From Struthidea cinerea (Eukaryota; Chordata; Aves; Passeriformes; Corcoracidae), in assembly GCA_013397865.1 (NCBI GenBank), contig VZTI01004954.1, forward strand, positions 1 to 64,000: 64,000 bases of DNA, read 5' to 3'. The position numbers were made by a program, and so were the translations under genes. Positions 20,836 to 32,459 of the stretch are shown here, in pieces (within the stretch, counting starts at the first letter, position 1; the number at the start of each line of letters is the position of its first letter). The notes under the pieces were generated by a model. The model made no database searches, was not told where the DNA came from, and saw nothing but the letters and a program-made list of their open reading frames with translations.

Positions 20836-23800
20836 TTTTATTCCTGTAACTTTAGTGATCTCTGAATCAGAGCAGGAGGCTTAGTGAATTGCTGGATATG
20901 GTGGAAAACGTAGAATATCTAAGCAGCAGGTCAGAGCATTCTGAAAGCCCCTGTGAATCTCCTGTGTCTGAGAGCAGAACTCTATTATGGTGAGCCTGTC
21001 CAAAGAACTGTGTGGTTATTCTCACTCCAGAATCCTGAAATGCCATGGAAATTCTTACGACAGGATGTATTTTCATCAGTGAATTAAACAGTACTAGAAT
21101 TCCTTGCTCATATTCAGGAATTCAGGCTCTGTTTCCGACTGTTTCTGGACTGCTGCTTCATTCTGGACACGTCCTTTCCTGCTGTATTTCATTTTCTGGT
21201 TTATGGAATGGTGAGCCTGACCACATTTGGGTGGGATACTGGAGTTTCTAGCTGAAAACTGCTACAGAAGAAATAGGTGTTTCTCCTCAAAGCAGTGAGA
21301 TCCATTGTTGTGTGTTGTGTGGGGAATGCATGTGTTCTATCTGACAGCAAGAAATGACGTTAATTAATTACTCTGACTTGCAGTCATGATATTGCAGTCA
21401 GTATCCGAGATGTCCAGATGTTGGGTTGTTCTTCCAGGATGCAACATGTTGGACTGCATTAGGAGGTGCATTTTTGCTCTGTGGATGACTATGACAAATT
21501 GAGGCACAGCCAAGCCATTAAGTTGCTCCCAGGCATCTTTCACGCTTCATCCATTCCATGAGTGATAGATGGTATTAAACCTCTCCCTTTTTTTGTGGGG
21601 AAAAACACATTGTGGATAATGGAAAGGAAATCATCAGCACTAATATTTATCCCAACTTTGTTTTGTATCTGCAAGATCAATGTTTTTTTAATTCACTTTT
21701 CATTCTCTTTTGCTTCATTTGCTTTGTTGTTGTAAAGGACATGCTACATCTTGGGATCACATTTGGAGTACAGTTTTATTAATACAGAACTACACAACCG
21801 GAATTGTTCTGGGTCCATAGAAATGACAACAGAAACTCAGCCATTGTCAGGTGTTTAAATGTAATATTTAACATTTCTTAGTGGTTTCTTTATAGCAGCT
21901 ACAGCTCCTCTCACCTGAAATTCTTTCTGGGCTGATTAGAGAAGGAGACTTAGGTAAACTCCACATGTAGCCTTTGGGGGTTGGATGTCCCAGGAAAGGT
22001 CTGTTAATCCTGAGCAGGTGTGAAAGGGAGAACATGGACAAGAGGAACATTAGATATTGAGGAATGAAATTGCAGGGAATTCTCTGGGTTGGGCTGGTAT
22101 TGCCATAACAGGAGAGCAGGGAAACACAACCCAGACCTCTCTGTAGGGAAACATTATGCTCCATTAAGTAAACTGAAATGTGCATTTCAATTCTGATTCT
22201 CAGGATCTTTGCAAATGCCATTTCATCTGCATTTTGGAAATCCCAGTAATGAGACTGTGGCCAGTGGGCTGCCAAATGAGGAGGCTGCTTCCCCTCCAAG
22301 TTACATGGTTTTTCTAATATTTTGTTTTCTAATGCAGATCAAAATCCAAGTTCTCCCTTTTCTGTAAGTCTTTCACACATTAAAAACCAGCAATAACAGT
22401 ACAGCATGTTGAAGTAAAACAGAAATGATGGAGCTGTGTGTCAGAGCAGGGTCCAGTCTTTATCTGTTCTGACTGTGTCAGTACCAGTTTCCATGATGTC
22501 TCCTGTGCTTCTTGCACAACACAGACTCTCCCCATTTCTTTACTGAAATAGATTAGTTTTTTTAATAACATAAGCAATGATCAGCACTGGTACATGGGTC
22601 ATGCAGCTTGTACAGGAGACTTTCATAACATTCAAGAAATACAAGTTAAAATTCTAGTGAATTAGGTTAACAGTCCTCTTTTTCTTCATAACTGAGAATT
22701 TCTTCTTATACTTCCATTACAATGGGATTCCAGAGGGAACCAAGTTTTGAAGTTTTCTTTTTGGGACAAGGCACATTTGTGACAAAATTCCTTTCTCAGT
22801 GGAAGTCTGTCCACTGAGCAGTTACAGTGCTGCTCCCCTCTCTTGGAGGAGAATGCCAAGGTTCCTGTGCCACTTGCATTTCAGTGAAGATCTCAGATCC
22901 AGCTCCTAACCATCCTAAAGGGGATTTTAGGAGTTAATTGATCTGTTGGGAGCTCTCTGCACAGAAACTGAACTTTTCTTTCCCTGGACACTGCATAAGA
23001 AACCTGTTCATCACCATCCCCAACTCTATGACTGATTAGCTTATATTTGCTTCTCTCAGTGTCTTCCTCTAGAGCCACATTTCTTCTGGGTTTCAATACA
23101 GAAATGGAAATTAAATGTCGAACTAGGCTCTGATATTTCAAAAGAGACAGACTTGAAAAACAGAAACATGACCAGAAGAAACGTTTAAAATTTTATCATG
23201 GCCCGGTCCTCAGATATCCAGCAGCGGATCCGATCTGAGCAGGGGCTGTGTGTAATTGCATTTCAAGGAAGTGAACAGACCAGCCTCAGTTGCAGGATTG
23301 TTTGGTTTACTGTAATTAGATAAATTAATCAGTACATTAACTTCTAATGCAGAGCACAGTTCTTAAATGAGTTGCAGATATTTGCTGTTTTGTTAGGATT
23401 TAAAGAACAAACCGTTCTGTGACAGGTCAGTGTCAAGGTAGCTAGGCTACCAGAGCTCTGTGAGGGTGTAAAAGGTTTTAAACTCCATAAAGTATAGCAC
23501 AGACAAAGTTACCATTGGGTTACTTGATATTTTTAACAGAAAGAAACAGGTTTTTTTGAGTTAATTATTGCACTTCCATCTAAATTTGTAAACATCAATT
23601 CATAACTAGCCTTGGCCTCACCTACAGATAGTGTGAAACTATATTTCATAGCCAGGAAGCAAAGGACTTCTTCCCCATCCTTTGCTTGTAGTGCTCCCAC
23701 TGACATCACCTGTATGGTCCCAGAAATTGTTTTTCCATGTAGCTGGGACGGTTTCTTGTTCTGCATAAGGGACAACTTGTGAAACACCTGGATGATGGTG

Positions 23801-26365
23801 CTACCAGACTTTTCAAGGTCCAAAATCTCCTTGACCAGAGTACTTTATACACAACCCCCCGTTAACAAAGGGATATCTGACTGGTTATAGTGAATATAAA
23901 CCAGCACATTAAATGAGGCTTTCTGCTGTCTCCTCACTCATCCACACTTTTATGTCAGGCTTTCAACACAGGGATTCTCTGGACACATTAAACATGAATA
24001 ATTTCTTTTGGTTTGGTAGTTGAGTGCAGTCCTGTATCTCATTAAAAAGCTCACTCACAGTGAACAATGTCACATTACTAAAACATGTTTGTCTCTCAAA
24101 TAAATACAGGCCAGAAAGTAGGTAAAGGTTTTTCCTTATTGGAGAAGGAGCCAGGATTCATATTGAGGCATGGCTGGCATCACTGGTTCCTAGAACACCC
24201 TGGTCATGAGATGGTACTGCCACAGCAGCCCGAAGTGAAGTAATGAACCTTTGTGCTGGACCCAGACCTGAGGCTGTTTGTCCCCATGTCCCCCCTTCTC
24301 TCTCTTATCATCTCCCTCCTATGTAATTTTGCTCTTGCTGTCTGCTTTTATCCATTCTTTTCCTGTGTTCCACTCCCTTGTTGTCCTTAATTCCTCCTCG
24401 TTCCTGGGTCGGAAGGGCTCAGATCCCCCTGCTGCCCCCAGCACTCAGAATCTACAGGCTGGGCTGTGTCAGGGCCTCCTGAGCTGCAGCTCCCCTTCGT
24501 GCCGTCCTGATTGCCTTCTCCAGCAGGCAGGGAGTAAAGTGGGATTCAAGAAGCTGCCTATGGCTTCACCCACAGTGAGACATTGGAGCAGAGCAAAGAA
24601 ATGGCTCTCAAGTAGAGCAGTGGCAGGATTTAGTGCCTTGAGTTCTCTGTTATTCCTTGGCTTCCCTAGATTGCCCTGATGCTGCTTGGGTAGCCTGGCT
24701 AAGAGTCTACAACACCATTTTGTATCACAGAAAGATCCCTTTAATGTGTTTCAAAATGCCAGCCTGACTTTTCAGCCAAATACCAGCTATTCTGTGTGGT
24801 TACTGTCTTAGCCCAGTCACTCTATTAAGTGGAAACTGCCAAGTGTGCCACTGGTATCACACTGGGGTCTTCCTCTCACAAACAGAGACAGGCAATCAGA
24901 AACTCTTATTTAATGTAATTTGTAATTCTGTGAATTCAACGTTTGCAGAAGCTGCCAGGCTGCCACCCCAGGGGACTTCAGCAATGTAGTTCTATATTTG
25001 AACTTTAAGTGGGGGGAGGAGAAGAGAGGAATAAAAAGAGACACATATAAAGTCTTATGAGGCATTTTCTAAAGTTTAGGAAATAAGAGTCCATAAAACA
25101 CATGAGGATTTGGATTCACTTTAGTTCTAGTAATGGGGACGGAATTGTTTCTACAAAATCAGTGATTGCTGCTGAAAAGCATCAGAGTCACCATCTGAGC
25201 CTGCTCTCAGATGGCTTTTCAGTTCAGATGTCCCTGCTCCAGAAGTCTAATTAGAATGAACAGAGTCTCCATCTCTTCAGAAATTGAACCCAAACCAATC
25301 TCAGATGCTGGCAGGTTTGAAGAGCAGGTGGGCATGATTAGATTTCTGACTCTGACCAGACCCTGCACTGAGTCTCCTGGCACATGGCACCTACCTCGTG
25401 TCTTTTGTTTACTTATGATCATTAAAAAGTAATTAGTGAAATTAAGGAGTTCTGACTGTAAGGCACTGTCTGTTTGAGAACAAGATGGATTTTGGTGAAG
25501 AATCTCAATTTAGTTCCTGGCACAGCAGTTCATGTTCCATGCCAGGGATCAAAATATGCACGGACAGGTCTCTGTGTTTGTCTTTACGTTTGTGCCTTGG
25601 GGAAGGAAGAGCCTGTGGCTTCTCAACCTACTTTGTGTAGCACTGCAGGGTGTGGAGGGGCTGCTCCCTCTGTACTTTCGGGACACAAACATTTCATAAA
25701 TCACAGCCACTCTCAGGCAGCTCTGACTATTGTGCAGCTGCGGGAGAGGTTGCAACAGCCCAAGACCACCAAGGTGTTCTTTGTGTAGGTGAGGAGTCCC
25801 AGGGAGCCTGGATGGCAGCAGCAGCTTCTCTTGATGTAATTCCTTTCCTACCAGCCCAAAAGATCCTAACCAGATACTGGTCTCTGGCTGAAACATCTGG
25901 AATTGTTGAAGGGCACTGCTTAAATTCCTGTTCCAAGGTCACGTGTGATGTTTTGGCTGTGCTCACCACCTTCACTTTAATCTGTGAGTAAAATGCTAAT
26001 GCACTTCTGCATCCACTCTGGTAGAAATGACCATCAAATCCCCCCTAACCTATCCGAAGTGAGATCTTTACCTGTGGCTGGAGAGAGGGTGAATATGCAA
26101 ATACTCTTTCTAGTTGTAGGGAGTTGAATTATTTGTATTCCACATAATTTTTTAATGCACCCTTTTGTTCAGCAATTAATATTTAACAGTCTCAAATAAA
26201 ACTGTCAAACAATATGGTTTTCACAATACAGTTTTAAAATATCTACCAATCCTTCATCCTCTATTATAATAAAACACTGGAATGGCTAATGTGAGTGGTG
26301 ATTTAATTTGGTTATGTTAGTACAAAGATGAGCTGTAATATTCCTCTTTATTATATTCAGAAACA
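20836..26365. other. Unique intronic sequence, no recognised element
   Basis: Non-coding DNA with ordinary AT-rich composition. A stretch near 23170..23370 has a few CpGs (GGCCCGG, AGCGGATCCGATC) followed by TAATTA-type motifs, and might be a weakly conserved segment. A GTCACGTG E-box lies at 25938..25945. No exon, RNA gene or transposon end was seen. Confidence 0.55.
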
Positions 26366-26366
26366 T

Positions 26367-26535
26367 AAAATCATAGAATTATTTGGGTTGGAAAGGACCT
26401 TATAGGCCATCCAGTTCCAACCCTCTGCCATGGGTCAGGATGCCATTCACTACCCAGGTTGCTCCAAGCCCCATCCAGCCTGGCCTTGGACACTTCCGGG
26501 GATGGGACAGCTACAGCTTCTCTGGGCTCCTTATT
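26367..26535 (-). mobile_element. CR1 LINE, 3'-end fragment, antisense to the gene
   Basis: Read on the + strand it begins TCATAGAATTATTTGGGTTG, GAAAGGACCTTATAGGCCAT, CCAGTTCCAACCC, then CTGCCATGGGTCAGGATGCC. It continues with CCAGGTTGCTCCAAGCCCC, CATCCAGCCTGGCCTTGGAC, ACTTCCGGGGATGGG and GCTTCTCTGGGC. This is the reverse complement of the CR1 3' end, including the terminal repeat at the left boundary. It is the clearest antisense copy in the window. Confidence 0.92.
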
Positions 26536-26699
26536 TCCCACAGGGGTTTGTGTTTGTGGGTGCAAAAGAAAAGCAAGAAAATGTGAGTGCACGGGGACAT
26601 TGGTGATTGTCAGGTGTCCATTCGGTGACTTTTCTCTTCCACCCATTTCTAGGCTGCCTGGAAATTTATCTCAACCTAATTCTCTGGTTATAAGCAATT

Positions 26700-27160
26700 T
26701 GCAACTTGAGCAATAATCCTCATAACCTTTGCTACAGTTGTGTCCTTGATGTAATAGGGAAGGTAACGCATTAGTAGGCACATGCTGAGCTCGGGCTGTA
26801 CCTGAGATTTAATGATATTTAACTCTGGACCTAATTTCAGTTTACAAGCGATTACACGCTGTCCTCTGGGACATTGCTGCAAAGAATTTTCAAATAAGTT
26901 GCAAAATAGTGACGAATTAACTTGTAGTCGTGTCAAAATCAATTATCTTACATGACAGCTCAACTACACTTTTCTGTTTGCTGCACTGCAGCATGCTAAA
27001 TATCAGCCTAAGCATAAACATAAAGTCCTTGTACGTCAGACTCTGGAGCAGATCGATCCTGTATTTCACGGGCATGCAAATCTCCCAGAGGCTCAGTGGA
27101 AATGTTTTGCTTACATTCACAAAATCAGAATATCCTTTCCTGCCATGTTTATAAACTGTT
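26700..27160. promoter_or_regulatory. Candidate conserved non-coding element with retained CpGs
   Basis: An AT-rich block that still holds at least nine CpGs: AACGCATT, CTCGGGC, AAGCGATTACACGCTG, GACGAATT, GTCGTG, GTACGTCAG, GATCGATCC and CACGGGC. Surrounding intron of similar composition is almost free of CpG. It also has homeodomain-like AATTAAC and CAATTATC sites and a perfect POU octamer ATGCAAAT at 27074..27081. It has no repeat signature and no coding frame with splice sites. CpG retention in AT-rich DNA suggests constraint or lack of methylation, so a developmental enhancer is possible. This is an inference with no alignment behind it. Confidence 0.3.
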
Positions 27161-27599
27161 ATAGTTTGGTCAAAACATTCTTGTGGATGTTGTCCTGGGT
27201 TGATCCAAGTTAAAAACCTCCTCTCAGATCAGTTCTGCCAAGGCAGTGCCACATAAATCCCCAGCCAAGTTCTTTCTGCAAACTCTTGCTGCAAGGGGTG
27301 GCTGTGCACCCCTCAGGTGAATGGGGGGATGCCCTGCTGTGGTGGGGCTGCCTTCGCACTGGTGATGTGATCAGTCCCAGTCAGGGCAGGTAACAGGGGA
27401 AATGAGCACGGGATCTTTAGGAAAAATGTCAACAACCAGTCAGATCCAGCCATCCCCCTTACCACACCTGGTGGAGTTTGGAGAAGAAAAGGGGAGCTGG
27501 AAGAATCCAGAGAGTCAAATCAATTTTTTGGTATTGAGACATTGAGAGTTAAATTTTCCATCCTGGAAAACCTGCTGTAATTCAGCTGCACCCACAGAT

Positions 27600-30500
27600 C
27601 TGATTGGTCTCTTCTGTTTCTGAAACACTCAGTCTGCACAGAGCTGGTGTTTCAAGTCCTAAACATTGAGGAAGGCAAAACTTCTCAGTTTGTAGCTGTA
27701 GAGGTTTCATCACATGCTGTGTGCAAAGAGATGTTAATCTGTGAAAGCATAAACTCCTGTACAAAATCCTGTAATTATATGATTATAAAAATGCACAGAG
27801 CCACTTTATCATGGTTTATGTATAAAAGACACTGAAGCTGACAGAGTAGCATTATTCTGTAGGGTTGTGATCATCTTAAGAGAAATAAAAGATAGTAAAG
27901 ATACATCAACATCTGTTTAGGTCAGAATCACTGCGGGAGAGACTGCTAAAGGTTTGGAGTGGTGTAGTGCTTGAAATCTGTTTTGCAGGTTTAGCACTTG
28001 AGTTGGCTCTGTGTAGAGGCCTGTCAAATGTTACTACAGAGAGAAATACGTTGAGGACTTGTATCGCTTCCAAGCTTTAATTCCTCTGATATATTTTGGA
28101 GAACAAGTGTTACTGAAATAGTAGATATTCCTGCCAACAGATTACTGAAGCAGGAAAATACTATTTCAGATGTAGTCTTGTAGGTAATGAAGACAGAATA
28201 AATGACCTGGCCATAGAAAATAACATCAGTCATTCATGAATTGCACAGCTATAAAACAAACATTCAAAACTAAGGAAATCCATTTGGAATGTGTTTTGGC
28301 TTTGAACACCCAGGAAATTTTGTATGATAAATACCCTAAAGTCCAGGTTCTAAGAAAACTCTCAGGAATCAGCAATTTAAAAGGCAGAAACTTGTAGCTG
28401 GAGACGTTAGAGCCATTTTCATGTTAGTTGTCAAAAGGGAAGATAGTTGAAATAAGTAGAGAGAGTACAGATAAGTAGTAAGGAATAGAAAGAGGAACTG
28501 AACAGCAGACAAAACTATTTTGACTTAGAACTCAAAATACATTAGGGATAAAGTGAAATCGGCCAAATGTCAAGCTATGCCTGTTAACAAAACTAGCAGC
28601 TGTGTGAGTAAAAAGAGACAAGAAAAGGATGGGGGAGTCCAGCTTTTGGGGAAATGGATCAGGACAGTGGTGTCACCAAAACCAGACAGATGTTTCTGCA
28701 GCTTTCTGCAAGGATGATGAATGTGGGGTCAAAAAGACGATGAGTAAAGGGGAAAGAAACAGCCACGACTGAGGCAGGAGCCCAGTCTGAAGGCATTAAT
28801 AAGCTCCTGGAAGAGAAGGCTGCCAGCCATGCTCTGAAACAATGGCATAGGAAATGTGACCTGATAGCAGGGATTGGTTAACAAATCTTGCCAAGGTGAA
28901 AAGGGGACTTGTCAGAGCCCAGAATGTGCTGACCAGGTTCTTGCAAGTGTTGCACATGAAGGGGGTTAGTGCCTCATACAAAGTTTACTTATTTGAAGTT
29001 ATTCAGGGTTGGGATTTAGCAGACTGAGGCAGCAGTGCACATAAACTACATACAAATCACACTCAGCAGAATGTAAAGTTACACAGCTGAATCACCATCC
29101 AAACATGCATTTCACTCCTGCTCTCTGTAAATGTGTTCACCATCCTGACACCCTGTATCCCAGGTGCTGGGAGGGACCTGGTGGATTGAAACCCACTCAA
29201 GCCCACTGCTCTCTTTAAATTACCTTCTTTATCCGTATTTTACATTCCATGTTGGGCTGAGCCAGGTTTACACTTCCTATGCTGGTCTAGAGAACTCAGA
29301 AAAACAGATATTCTTTCCTTGGTCGCAGTATTGTATAGCTGAAGAAAAGAAAACATAGTTGCTACATTTAACAGGGTGGGAAAATAATGTACATAGCTAG
29401 AGACCTGTTTTTCCAGTCCCAGTGATATAAACATCATGGAATACATTTTGAAGGAACTAAGAGAATCAATTGCCTAGAAGTAAATGAAAAATGGATTAAA
29501 ATAGAACATATATTTATCTAAGGTAGATAGTACAAAAGGCAGCTAATAGCTTTCTTTGATAACATAACCAATTTTCCAGGCAAAGGAAACAGTGCAAAAT
29601 GCTTTGTAAACATAAACAAGTGGAGGCAAATTGCTGGCTGATGGGTTCCCTGTAAACGTTGCCTTGCCAGGAATTCTGTAGCTTGTGGGAAGCCAGGAAA
29701 AAAAAGATGTGTGAAAATACCAGCATGAAGCAGGTAACACTCACTGGGAATCCACACACCCTGTGTGCTGTATCAGAGCTGCCTCCTCCTTGCCAAATTT
29801 GGGATCCATGGCCAGGGTGGGCTTTACATCACTCCACCCCAGACACCGAGTGTCAGGGAGGAACCCTCGTTCCTGGGCTGTGGGACTGGCACTGGAGTGA
29901 ACCTCACCCCTCTCCCAGGATTCCATTGTCCAGCTTGGCTGCTCTGGAGTTAATGAACTGCAGGTGTCTGATTGGGAGCTCTGGGGCAGGGCAGAGGTGC
30001 TGCTGGGGAGGATGTGTGTATTTAACTGTGGAGAGCAGGACAGAGCCTTTAGTCTTCCTAAGAGGCTGTTGCAGAAATTTGAAATGTGCCATTGGCACAG
30101 AATTTGTGAAAGAACATTTGTTTCCTGATGAAAGCCCCTATTTAGGAGTTTACAGTTACTTTTTAACCATTAACTCGGGCGCAGAGCTGACCTCTCTGGG
30201 CAGTTTGAGAGCCTGCAGCTCACAGCCAGGAGGGCCCATTGAGAAACCTCTTCCCATGAATGTAAAGATTGTTTTCCTACTGGGTGCATCCAATTCCTCG
30301 TCTTGTTGACAGTTCCCCAGTTGCCCTCATAGGCCTCCCTGTCAGACAACATTTCAGCTTAAAATCCTCTCCTGTTGACCCCTGCACGTTGGATAAAGCA
30401 GTTTCCAGCTGGTGCAGGTAGAGAACACTCTTTTATTAAAGCAGAAATGTATCTTTTTGTAAAATTAAATTTGGCTATTAGCCTTATAAAACTTCTCATT

Positions 30501-32189
30501 ATTATTTGTAGGTGGTGGCAGTGGGAGGGATGCTCCAGCAAGATAAGAACTGACTTTTGTCAGCCATTTAGATATTTGGAGTGGCCCATGGAAGTGTCTG
30601 GGTGCTCTAATCCTGATGTAAATACCTGACCAGAAGAACAAATTCCCATGAATTTTTAAGGGTCCTGGGACCCTGAAATGTGGCATGATACACTTGTAGA
30701 CACCAAATTGGAGCATGGAATGGAACCAATGGAACCTCTGCCATCAGAGTTCATGTCTGACTTCAACACTCCTCTGGTTTCCAGGCACTTTGCATCATTC
30801 TCCTTTGGTATTTTTTGCCTTGGAAAGAGTCTGAGCAGTTCCTCCATTGAGCTCCCTTTGCTGACTCCATTTTTCACTCTTATTTAATAAGCAGCAGGAA
30901 AGGGATTACTTAACATACCGCATTAAAGAAAGGGTGACATTCTAGTCCTGGAAGGCAAAGGGAGCTTTGGAATTGACTTCAGTGGGGTTAGGATTTTATG
31001 CACTATATTCATTTCCTTTTTCAGGAATACTCACGTCTGCTCTAATGTAAATAAATATTACCATGGAAAGTTATCCAACTGCAATTACTTTTTGCATTAC
31101 ATCCTAAATATCTACTTGTACATGACATTTACTAAAGAAAAACACTTGCAAATTACATGTTTGATTAACATTACATCTTTCCCAGTTTAAAAAGGGTATG
31201 GTAATTGAAAGCTGCATTACTTAGAAACCATGAACTTTATTTGAGCTCTTCTCTATAACTGCAAATCTTCCCTTTTTTATTGAATATTTCACTGAACATT
31301 TATAATAGGTGGAAGGAAAGTCCTGTTAAGGCAAACATCCCAGAACATGAAGGTAAAGAACAGTTCCTGCTTTGTCACTGAACAAACAAAGGTGCACATG
31401 AAAGGAGAGTTGTGTACAACAAGGGCTCAGGTTTCGCACTGTCGGTCCCTTCCACAACCTCCCTTGGCTCTCTTGGCTCTCTCCCCTGCGCCACTGAGAG
31501 AAGTTCCCAGCAGCTCCCACCACCGTGCTGGGAGTGCGCATTCTGGCACCTGCCCACTGTGAAAACAGATGTTGCCTTTGAGAACAGCCACTCTTGAAAT
31601 GAGGTAATGGTAAAATTCTTTTCTTGCAAGATTCTTCACAAGCAGAACAATGTCCTGTGGAGTTATTTTTGTAAAATGCCATTTGGAATGTTCTTCTTCC
31701 AACCCTGGTGTCTGGATCCCACACTAGTGCTGTTCCAAGGAGTTCAGCAATGTATTGTTGATCCCCTCCCAGAGTCAGTGGTTGTTTCTGTCGGTGCTGT
31801 TGGATGAACTCCTCTGTGTGAAGCTGAAAGGAGATGTCACATGTGGTGCATTTGAATTAGAAACAAGCTCCTCAGTTTTGGGGAGTGAATATTCTGGGAC
31901 TGTAGTGGTGCTCCAGGGGGAATTTATTTGTGCTGTTTCCAACTTCTGTATCAACTCTAAGCCCAAGTTAGTCAGACAGTTCCAGTGCAATTCCTGTTTT
32001 TCTTGGTGGGAATGTCAGGTCCTTGGGCTGTTGGGAAGCAAAGCTGATGACTTAGGGGAAGAGGGTTAGTGGGAAAATGAATATAAAGAACACTGGCTCT
32101 AAACCTAAATAAATTTTACCTGTGCTCTTTTGTTGTCTTCTTATGATGCATGTATGATATAAATTCTCAAAATCTATTTTTATGCTATT
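27600..32189. other. Unique intronic sequence, no recognised element
   Basis: Non-coding DNA. From about 28440 to 28760 the + strand is markedly purine-rich (many GAAA, AGGA and GAGA runs). The longest open frame in the window lies at 29659..30309, but it has no domain, no splice context and atypical composition. An AT-rich part at 31020..31220 contains TTACATT repeats. No exon or transposon was identified. Confidence 0.5.
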
Positions 32190-32430
32190 GCCAGCAGCCT
32201 ACAAGTTGCGTAAATAAGAATTATGGCTGTCATAACGGCATCGCTTATGAGGAAATAAAGGAAAAGACAAACATGTCTATACAGTACTTATAAATCTATT
32301 ATAAACTGTGGTCTGTGCTTTGCTACAACATTGTTAATTTAATCTCCGTTGCAATGTACAGTTGATACAGTAAAGAAAATTTACTGTGCGTGGAACTTGA
32401 GAACCTATTAACTCGCCTAAATATCGGAGT
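32190..32430. promoter_or_regulatory. Second candidate conserved non-coding element with retained CpGs
   Basis: About 240 bp of AT-rich DNA with seven CpGs: TTGCGTAAAT, AACGGCATCGCTTA, TCCGTTGC, TGCGTGG, CTCGCC and ATCGGAG. The sequence looks unique: it is not a CR1, LTR or simple repeat, and it lacks an open frame. TTGCGTAA resembles a C/EBP or PAR-bZIP half-site arrangement. A short TG run follows at 32441. Regulatory function is inferred only from composition and motif content. Confidence 0.27.
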
Positions 32431-32438
32431 CAATTCTT

Positions 32439-32459
32439 GTATGTGTGTGTGTGTATATA
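32439..32459 (+). repeat. Short TG/TA dinucleotide run
   Basis: The run GTATGTGTGTGTGTGTATATA is a short alternating purine-pyrimidine microsatellite of about ten units. It is probably polymorphic at most and has no evident function. Confidence 0.85.

Noticed and set aside
29659..30309. 216-residue open frame on the + strand, the longest in the window
   Set aside because: No recognisable domain, a low-complexity mix rich in Ser, Gly, Cys and Trp, and no splice or promoter context. It lies in a GC-richer intronic patch where long frames arise by chance.
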